DNA from: Methanobacterium sp. UBA410
GTDB lineage: Archaea > Methanobacteriota > Methanobacteria > Methanobacteriales > Methanobacteriaceae
Assembly: GCA_002498385.1 (NCBI GenBank)
Contig: DAHH01000015.1
Coordinates: 318,557 to 329,558 of the forward strand
DNA length: 11,002 nucleotides
Direction of reading: 5' to 3'
Part shown: positions 6,708 through 11,002 of the stretch, in pieces
Position numbering within the stretch: the first letter of the stretch is position 1
Layout: each line of letters starts with the position of its first letter
Notes under the pieces: generated by a model
What the model saw: the letters and a program-made list of their open reading frames with translations, nothing else
Told to the model about the DNA's origin: nothing
The model's database searches: none
Program-made: the position numbers and the translations under genes

Positions 6708-7313
6708 ATGGATAACCCTGTTTTAGATTTTAAAGCAAAGAGAGGCTTTGCAAAATTCATATCAGCCTTTACACATCCCCCTATAGTCGCAATATTTGCA
6801 TTTATCCTTATAAATTATTTTATATTAAGCTGGAGCAAGTTTTTATTTATTACATCGATCTGCTTAATTTTTGGCACTTTTTTACCCATCATTACCGCAT
6901 TGTTCTGGATAAAGAAGAGGAAAATAGACATTGACATAACCAATAGGGTTGAAAGAACTTTTCCATTGATATATGCCATTATTTCATATCTGATTGGGAC
7001 AGCTGTACTCCACATCCTTGGAAGTCCTCCAGCAACAACCGTACTCATGTTCTGTTACTTCTCAAATACCCTGGTCGTGCTCTTTATAAACCATTTCTGG
7101 AAGATAAGCATCCACGCAATGGGAGTTGCCGGCCCCACAGCAGCATTGATCTATGTTTTTGGTTATTATGGGGTTTTGTTTGGGCTTATAATTCCTTTTG
7201 TAATGTGGAGCAGGGTTTACCTTAAAAAACACAGCTTGTACCAGGTGCTGGCTGGAGCTGCATACGGCCTTCTGGTAACGGGTCTGCAGTTTTATCTCCT
7301 GATTCCAGTTTAA
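6708..7313 (+). CDS. PAP2-like integral membrane protein
   Basis: A 201-residue protein with about five to six hydrophobic segments (about 20-41, 45-68, 85-105, 109-128, 140-166, 177-200). The polar parts match a degenerate PAP2/lipid phosphatase pattern: N79-R80-V-E-R83-x-x-P86, then K132-I-S-I-H136, then S168-R169 five residues before H175-SLYQ and a G183. In classical PAP2 enzymes the three blocks are KxxxxxxRP, PSGH and SRxxxxxHxxxD; here PSGH is reduced to xxIH and the last Asp is Gln. Members of this family hydrolyse phosphate from lipid carriers or related substrates at the membrane. Activity is not certain. ATG at 6708 is chosen because AAAGGA (6696-6701) lies six bases before it; the ATG at 6702 directly abuts that site. 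The gene seems to have its own promoter and a T6 tract (7327-7332) after it. Confidence 0.7.
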   Translation: MDNPVLDFKAKRGFAKFISAFTHPPIVAIFAFILINYFILSWSKFLFITSICLIFGTFLPIITALFWIKKRKIDIDITNRVERTFPLIYAIISYLIGTAVLHILGSPPATTVLMFCYFSNTLVVLFINHFWKISIHAMGVAGPTAALIYVFGYYGVLFGLIIPFVMWSRVYLKKHSLYQVLAGAAYGLLVTGLQFYLLIPV

Positions 7314-7686
7314 TGAATTAAAACACTTTTTTAGACAATTCTGCAAAAGTTGCAGCCATGCCAAATCAGAGCTTAATTTTGTTTAAGTTTATTCCAACTT
7401 CGACAAGCTGACAGACCTCTTTTACATTCCCACATCTAATTCCGCGCATGGAACTAGGTCCATAACTTGTGACCCTTACCTTAACAACATAGTGATCTGG
7501 AAAATATTATTAAGATGTGATTAAAGGTTTTGATGCTTAAAAGTTTAAATATGAATTGAATCAATTAGTTAGTACAGAACTTCAAATGTAAAAAATGTGG
7601 AAGTTGTAAAATAAATTTAAATAGGTTTTAAATTAGAATTAACAATATAATTCACGTATTTTAGAATTAAATGAAAAAATTCACCA
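7314..7686. other. Spacer between the PAP2-like gene and tRNA-Arg, with an unexplained coding-like patch
   Basis: After a T6 tract (7327-7332) the spacer holds a patch of higher GC at about 7366-7506 that stands out from its AT-rich surroundings. The remainder (7507-7686) is AT-rich and carries TTTAAATA at 7616-7623, a possible box A for the tRNA with a leader of about 40 bases. Confidence 0.35.
7366..7506 (-). pseudogene. Possible gene fragment, unrecognised
   Basis: On the minus strand a 46-codon frame without a good start runs to a TGA at 7366-7368. It contains HYVVKVRVTSYGP and then RGIRCGNVKEVCQLVEVG, with base composition like coding sequence and unlike the flanks. It is stopped by TAA directly upstream. 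I cannot assign a family. The plus strand is also open over part of this patch, so direction is not certain. It may be the end of a decayed gene. Confidence 0.25.
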
Positions 7687-7758
7687 GCCTTGATAGTGTA
7701 GTGGATAACACGTAGGATTGCGGATCCTATTCCCCGGGTTCGAGTCCCGGTCAGGGCA
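7687..7758 (+). tRNA. tRNA-Arg (anticodon GCG)
   Basis: A full cloverleaf of 72 bases can be drawn. Acceptor GCCTTGA pairs with TCAGGGC (one G-T pair). The D-arm is GTGT/ACAC with GG followed by A20, a known arginine identity base. The anticodon stem TAGGA/TCCTA closes loop TTGCGGA with anticodon GCG, reading CGC and CGT. The variable loop is four bases. The T-arm CCGGG/CCCGG closes TTCGAGT. The discriminator is A, and CCA is not encoded. A T-rich run follows directly and probably terminates transcription. It marks the left edge of a region of decayed accessory genes. Confidence 0.95.
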
Positions 7759-7825
7759 TACTTATTTTTAACTATTGTCGTTTTTGAGCTTGATTTTAAA
7801 GTATTGATCAACAATTAAAACAATT

Positions 7826-8269
7826 TTATAAAAGTTTCCGATTATTTTGTTTAGATAATTCTAACAGTTTATTTGTTGTTTTCCAATTTCTCGTTGTTGC
7901 TATAGTATTTAATTTCTTTTCAAATAAATTATTCTTTAATTTAGTCCTTGAATACCCATTAGGGCAGTAAAGGTACACTTCTCCGCCCCTAACCTCAAAT
8001 TTTTCATTTCATCCTTATCTACATCTAAACTCAGAATAGCTTTCGGTTCATCCAATAAAAAAAGTCACATACAGTTTATCAAGCTCAACACCGGTCTTTC
8101 TAACAAAAAGATTATCCTTAATGATCTTTTCCAGTTCGTGCTCTGTTCAAATAATTACCTTCACAGGAAAAGAGAAGGTTTGATTGATTTCGCTTTCAAT
8201 GCTTTTGGCAAATTTCACAGCATCGTTTGAGTCATGTTCAAAGATAACGTTACCACTTTGAAGGTAGCT
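7826..8269 (-). pseudogene. DUF1697 family gene, truncated and frameshifted
   Basis: Read on the minus strand, the conserved DUF1697 blocks appear in order: SYLQSGNVIFE (8269 downward), an FPVKVII-x-TEHELEKII segment, KLYVTF, then after frame changes LLDEPKA, FEVRGGEVYLYCPNGYSRTK, and the C-terminal ATTRNWKTTNKLLEL block, with TAA at 7826-7828. Lesions are a TGA at 8147-8149 where the family usually has Arg, a one-base frameshift at the A7 run 8057-8063, and another near the T5 run 8000-8004. About the first 40 residues are missing because the gene breaks off at about 8267, where another gene remnant begins. Function of the family is unknown; this copy cannot make a full protein. Confidence 0.88.
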
Positions 8270-8908
8270 TATTATGACGAATTTAATAAAGAAAAGATTA
8301 TATGGACTGAAATGACATCTACACCTTCTTTTTTAATAGATGATAAAAACTTTGTCTTATTAAATTCAAGTTATATGATGGTTTCTGAGAATGATAATTA
8401 TAATTTAAGATATTTATTGAATTTAAACTCTAATCTCCTTTTTTGGGTATTTAAACAAATAAGTCCGAAATTATATGGGAAAAGATTGCGATTTATAAGG
8501 CAATACGTTGAAAAATTGCCTTCTATCCTGCAACAATAGAACAACAAAAGCCTTTCATTGAAAAAGCAGATGAAATCTTAAAACTCAACAAAGAGTTAGT
8601 TAATGAAATAAATGAATTTAAAGACTGGTTAAAACGTACTTATAAAATTATTAAGTTCACTAAGAAACTTGAAAAATACTATGAACTAAATTTTGAAGAG
8701 TTCCTGAAAGAAGTCAAAAGGAAAGGGATCGATGTTAAATACAGAAAGACCCAAGAACTATTGGAAAATGAATTTAACAAGAGTCTCGCGGTTATTAATC
8801 CCTTGCTCCAAAAAATAGATGAAACCGACAGGGATCGATGAAATGGTCTATGATCTGTACGGTTTGACAGATGAAGAGATCAACACCATCAAAAAAACAA
8901 TGCCATGA
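8267..8908 (+). pseudogene. C-terminal remnant of a type IIG-like restriction-methylation enzyme
   Basis: About 214 codons remain, matching the specificity (TaqI-like) C-terminus of large fused restriction-modification proteins: AYYDEFNKEKIIWTEM from 8267, then LRYLLNLNSNLLFWVFK, SPKLYGKRLRF and EKLP in one frame. The typical continuation FYPATIEQQKPFIEKADEI lies in a second frame from about 8521 and runs through a charged helical region to TDR near 8838. The usual last block, IDEMVYDLYGLTDEEI, returns to the first frame and ends at TGA 8906-8908. So there are two frameshifts, near 8515-8523 (one base lost) and near 8838 (two bases lost). The methyltransferase and nuclease parts are absent. 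The open frame beginning at ATG 8234 is not a real start: its first 11 codons are antisense to the DUF1697 remnant. Confidence 0.88.
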
Positions 8909-8926
8909 ACAAAAAAATAAATTTAG

Positions 8927-9184
8927 TTAATCAATCGTGAATTCACCCCATGGAATGTTTTCAAAGGGTACACTCGCAAGGAAATTCACGATATCTTGTC
9001 TTCCAACATATTTCGGCCCTTGAGAAGTTACTGCTACCAAAGATACGGGTATTCCTGGAAAAGCTGGTTGAAACATTTGTATAGCTTTTTCAGCTTCAGA
9101 CATATTATTCACCACATATTCCTTCACAGAAACAACTGCAAATGTTAAGCCCTGTTCTTTTATTAAAGCACCTTCAAATTTCAT
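8927..9184 (-). CDS. Small protein of unknown function
   Basis: An intact 85-residue gene on the minus strand. The ATG is preceded by CGGTGA at close to ideal spacing, so it looks expressed. The product is soluble, without signal peptide or membrane segment. It begins MKFEGALIKEQGLTFAVV and ends in an IPWGEFTID tail. SEAEKAIQMFQ forms a probable amphipathic helix, followed by FPGIPVSLVAVTSQG, a probable strand and turn. The alternating pattern suggests a small mixed alpha/beta fold. I do not recognise the family. It converges with the restriction remnant (18 bases between stops) and is one of only two intact protein genes in the accessory region. Its survival among decayed neighbours suggests a selected function or recent arrival. 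Confidence 0.75.
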   Translation of the reverse strand: MKFEGALIKEQGLTFAVVSVKEYVVNNMSEAEKAIQMFQPAFPGIPVSLVAVTSQGPKYVGRQDIVNFLASVPFENIPWGEFTID

Positions 9185-9290
9185 ATTTTCACCGAGTATA
9201 CCATTAAACTCAAGGACTATATAATCATTACATTATAAAAAAAGTTAATAAATAAATATATTTACACAATTTTGGAGGATATATTATAAA

Positions 9291-9446
9291 TTGGAGTTTT
9301 CACTGATATTTTTTTATTTCGCTTTATTTTTATATAACGAAGTAAGATTTCAAAGGCAAAAATCAAAAACTAATTTTAAAGTTTATTTGCCTGAAAAAAA
9401 CATGAATTCTATTGGAAAAAAATTTCTGGATTTACACATGAAATGA
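9291..9446 (+). CDS. Doubtful 51-residue ORF with N-terminal hydrophobic segment
   Basis: A TTG at 9291 lies 12 bases after GGAGG (9274-9278), a longer gap than usual. The product starts MEFSLIFFYFALFLY, a possible membrane segment, then becomes basic (RFQRQKSK) and ends at TGA 9444-9446. The TGA overlaps the ATG of a second small frame in an ATGA arrangement. No family is recognised and the AT-rich composition makes chance likely. Confidence 0.2.
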   Translation: MEFSLIFFYFALFLYNEVRFQRQKSKTNFKVYLPEKNMNSIGKKFLDLHMK

Positions 9447-9610
9447 AAGAAATTAAAGGAATGATAGATTTCTTTAGTGAAATGTTCAAACGTGTTGACT
9501 ACTCCTTAATAAATATTTATTGCATAATGTTTTACAAAGCAATACAATGTTTTACAAAGCAATACAAAGCAATACAAAGATTTATACAGTATATAGAAAC
9601 ATTTAAATAA
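9443..9610 (+). CDS. Doubtful 55-residue ORF running through the tandem repeat
   Basis: From ATG 9443 the frame reads MKEIKGMIDFFSEMFKRV at its start, then passes through the 20-bp duplication, giving repetitive YKAIQ-type sequence, to TAA at 9608-9610. It has no ribosome site of its own and could only be coupled to the preceding small frame. The first 20 residues look more protein-like than the rest and might be a remnant of an older gene. No family is recognised. Confidence 0.18.
   Translation: MKEIKGMIDFFSEMFKRVDYSLINIYCIMFYKAIQCFTKQYKAIQRFIQYIETFK
9526..9575. repeat. Two-copy 20-bp tandem repeat plus half unit
   Basis: AATGTTTTACAAAGCAATAC occurs twice head to tail without mismatch (9526-9545, 9546-9565), followed by a third copy of its second half, AAAGCAATAC (9566-9575). 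The end lies 27 bases before the box A of the DUF3800 gene. Replication slippage or a repeated protein binding site are both possible. Confidence 0.9.
9602..9609 (+). promoter_or_regulatory. Box A of the DUF3800 gene
   Basis: TTTAAATA, a near-consensus archaeal TATA box, lies 56-63 bases before the GTG start at 9665. Transcription would begin near 9630, leaving a leader of about 30-35 bases that carries the AGGTGA ribosome site at 9655-9660. Confidence 0.5.
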
Positions 9611-9664
9611 GTTAAAATTTAAAGGAGTATTAAACAAGTCGTATAAATTAATTTAGGTGATTAA

Positions 9665-10303
9665 GTGCGCTACATGTTTTTAGACGAATCCGGGGATCTT
9701 GGACGGAAGGGATCAGAGTATTTTGTTATAGCTACTTTGGTTGTTGACAGTCCTAAACGTCTTGATAGGATTATTAAAAACATGAGAAGGAATAAATTTA
9801 AAAAGGAACTTAAAAAAGCCAATGAAATAAAAGCCAACAGTTCTTCAGAAGCTTTGCGCAGGTACATGATCCAGCAGCTGAACAGCCTGGAAAATGTCCG
9901 AGTATATGGTGTGGTCTTTGAAAAACAGCTAAACCACAACTCTTTACTTCAAAAAGACATGAATAAATTATACAATTATGTAGCTGGTGCTTTAGCGAAA
10001 CAAATAACTTTAAAGGACAATCTTGTAATCAGAATAGATGAATCAAAGGGGAAACAGGTTTTAAGACAAAGATTTGATGATTATTTCCTAAAAAACTTAA
10101 AAATGAATTCTCCAAACAAAAAAGTTGAGATCCATCACAGTTTTTCGCATTCATGGTCAGGACTTCAGTTTGCAGACATGCTGGCCTGGTCCTACTTCCA
10201 AAAATTCGAACATAAAAACAGTTCCTACATAGATCTGTTATCAATAGACTACAATTTCTTTAAGCTAAACAAAGAACAAGAATCCAGTACCTGGAAGTAC
10301 TAA
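9665..10303 (+). CDS. DUF3800 domain protein, putative RNase H-fold nuclease
   Basis: A 212-residue protein. It opens with the DUF3800 signature MFLDESGDLG (D7, E8, D11), followed by a strand-rich FVIATLVV, E54 in an EIKAN segment, I122-R-I-D125 in a central strand, and the C-terminal block S163-WSGLQFADMLAWSYFQKFE with D171. The four acidic residues D7, E54, D125 and D171 are spaced like the active site of an RNase H-like fold, so a metal-dependent nuclease is likely, but the biochemical role of the family is poorly known. DUF3800 genes are frequent in mobile and defence regions of bacteria and archaea. The GTG at 9665 follows AGGTGA by four bases. The gene is intact, has its own promoter and no co-directional partner in the window, unlike the decayed genes on its left. 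Confidence 0.88.
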   Translation: MRYMFLDESGDLGRKGSEYFVIATLVVDSPKRLDRIIKNMRRNKFKKELKKANEIKANSSSEALRRYMIQQLNSLENVRVYGVVFEKQLNHNSLLQKDMNKLYNYVAGALAKQITLKDNLVIRIDESKGKQVLRQRFDDYFLKNLKMNSPNKKVEIHHSFSHSWSGLQFADMLAWSYFQKFEHKNSSYIDLLSIDYNFFKLNKEQESSTWKY

Positions 10304-10347
10304 AAGCGTGCACCTCAAGGTACACTGACTCCCAGGTTTTACCTGTA

Positions 10348-10383
10348 ATAATGAATTAGTGATTCATTATATAAATTTTTTTG
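10348..10383 (+). terminator. Hairpin and T7 tract after DUF3800
   Basis: ATAATGAAT (10348-10356) and ATTCATTAT (10362-10370) form a perfect 9-bp inverted repeat around a 5-base loop, followed by T7 within 10376-10382. Two weaker stems precede it: GTGCACCT/AGGTACAC near 10308-10325 with one mismatch, and CAGGT/ACCTG at 10333-10345. Together this is a plausible end for the DUF3800 transcript. Confidence 0.5.
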
Positions 10384-10504
10384 TAAAACATTAAAAAAAA
10401 CTTTTTCTGATAAAGCAGTATTCAAGGCCAGATCTGCAGCTGCGAAAATTATTCAGCAGGGCATCGGATCTTTGAAAAAAGACATGACAAAAGAAAAGGA
10501 ATAG
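10355..10504 (+). pseudogene. Possible C-terminal gene fragment, unrecognised
   Basis: An open frame of 49 codons without a usable start ends at TAG 10502-10504. From about 10412 the codon choice and base composition become coding-like: DKAVFKARSAAAKIIQQG followed by a lysine-rich KKDMTKEKE end. The upstream part overlaps the terminator hairpin and is AT-rich, so a break near 10405 is likely. The sequence looks like the helical, charged C-terminus of a lost gene. No family can be named. Confidence 0.3.
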
Positions 10505-10930
10505 CAAAAACTAGTCAGTTCTAAAAACAAAAGAAAGTTTAAGCAAACATAAAAGCACAGCATAACAATTAAGTAAAATAACGCAGAACTAATCAGATTA
10601 AAGTTACTTAAGAACCTCAAAAAAGTACTATGATGTAACCTATATGCAATAGCCAAAAAAACGCAACTCTGCCAGGTGCATCGCGCCGAACTGAGAATTT
10701 AACAAAAGACATTGAAAAAAATTTTAAAAAATGAAACTTTTTTTGGGATTAAAATGGGGTTAAAAAAGGAGTTAATATCCATTTGATCCGGTTTAAACAG
10801 GCTAAAATAAAAGATAAAGGGATCTTCTTGTAAAATTTATCTTCTCTCCTTTTTATTATTTGGCGTTTACGTTTTGTTACGCGAACAAAAACTTTATTTA
10901 TTAACTGTGGTTGATGTGTAATTATTATTT

Positions 10931-10966
10931 TATTTGATTATTTTATCCTATTTGATTATTTATGAT
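10931..10966. repeat. Imperfect 18-bp tandem repeat
   Basis: TATTTGATTATTT starts at 10931 and again at 10949. The period is 18 bases, with the first 13 of 18 positions conserved. It is simple AT-rich sequence, so chance is possible, but its period equals that of the repeats at 2398 and 4476. Confidence 0.45.
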
Positions 10967-11002
10967 GATAATATCTGGGTTGATCGTTGGAGTGGAAGTG
11001 TC

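Larger units (their letters stand above)
9185..9664. other. Spacer of 480 bases with tandem repeat, doubtful small ORFs and promoter
   Basis: The spacer is strongly AT-rich. It holds a GGAGG motif (9274-9278), two overlapping small open frames (9291-9446 and 9443-9610), a 20-bp tandem duplication (9526-9565), and TTTAAATA at 9602-9609, a good box A for the DUF3800 gene. Nothing else is supported. Confidence 0.45.
10304..11002. other. About 700 bases without an intact gene
   Basis: The region is AT-rich and contains a terminator-like hairpin (10348-10383), a coding-like fragment without a start (10355-10504), an isolated GC-rich patch (about 10662-10694), a 7-bp hairpin TTTTGTT/AACAAAA around loop ACGCG (10872-10890), and an imperfect 18-bp tandem repeat (10931-10966). 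No RNA gene is recognised. Confidence 0.45.

Noticed and set aside
7730..7758. Attachment site formed by the tRNA 3' end
   Set aside because: I looked for a second copy of the T-arm and acceptor sequence in the window and found none, so no att pair can be claimed.
7617..7814. Minus-strand open frame of 65 codons
   Set aside because: It runs antisense through the tRNA-Arg gene and AT-rich flanks; an artefact.
9526..9575. Possible start of a CRISPR array
   Set aside because: Units are directly adjacent without spacers, with only two and a half copies; no cas gene is present.
10453..10656. Minus-strand open frame of 67 codons with hydrophobic content
   Set aside because: It is low-complexity Phe/Leu/Ser-rich sequence arising from A-rich DNA on the plus strand and is antisense to a better coding-like fragment; no ribosome site.

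Overview
The window looks like a chromosomal piece of a methanogenic archaeon of the Methanobacteriales, most likely Methanobacterium. The strongest evidence is a near-canonical CfbD, the nitrogenase-like catalytic subunit of coenzyme F430 synthesis, a methanogen-type pathway. Other support comes from AT-rich spacers with TTTAAATA-like box A elements, T-tract terminators without GC-rich stems, GGTGA-type ribosome binding sites that often serve TTG or GTG starts, and a tRNA without an encoded CCA. From memory, the order cfbD, sugar nucleotidyltransferase, hisH, AIR-synthase-like protein matches the M. thermautotrophicus MTH1522-MTH1525 region. I could not check this.

Left part (1-7313), core genome. 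An exported M14/aspartoacylase-like zinc hydrolase (minus strand) is divergent from five plus-strand genes: cfbD, a nucleotidyltransferase-cupin fusion, hisH, a PurM/SelD-like ATP-binding enzyme, and a short membrane-anchored pilin-like protein. A PAP2-like integral membrane protein follows. The first four plus-strand genes are separated by 160-280 nt spacers with T-rich tracts, so they look like separate transcription units rather than one tight operon. The PurM-like and pilin-like genes are close enough to be cotranscribed. The genes serve different pathways (F430, sugar nucleotides, histidine, unknown), so I infer conserved gene order rather than one shared pathway.

Right part (7687-11002), accessory tail. 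It begins at a tRNA-Arg(GCG). Then come two decayed gene pieces in opposite orientation joined at about 8267: an N-terminally truncated DUF1697 gene (minus) and only the C-terminal end of a type IIG-like restriction-methylation enzyme (plus). The nominal 101-codon ORF across the join is not a real gene: its first 11 codons are antisense DUF1697 sequence. After this lie a small intact gene of unknown function (minus), a spacer with a 20-bp tandem duplication and two doubtful overlapping small ORFs, an intact DUF3800 (RNase H-like nuclease) gene, and about 700 nt without an intact gene. This looks like the eroded remains of defence or mobile DNA downstream of a tRNA. I see no integrase and no second attachment site.

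The most unusual pattern in the window is a set of two-copy head-to-tail duplications of 18-20 bp, unrelated in sequence, found in five different intergenic spacers. I found no CRISPR array, insertion sequence or rRNA. I do not see a clear new multi-gene system. The best leads are the tandem duplications, the eroded tRNA-linked region, the orphan DUF3800 gene, and the uncharacterised PurM-like and nucleotidyltransferase-cupin proteins.
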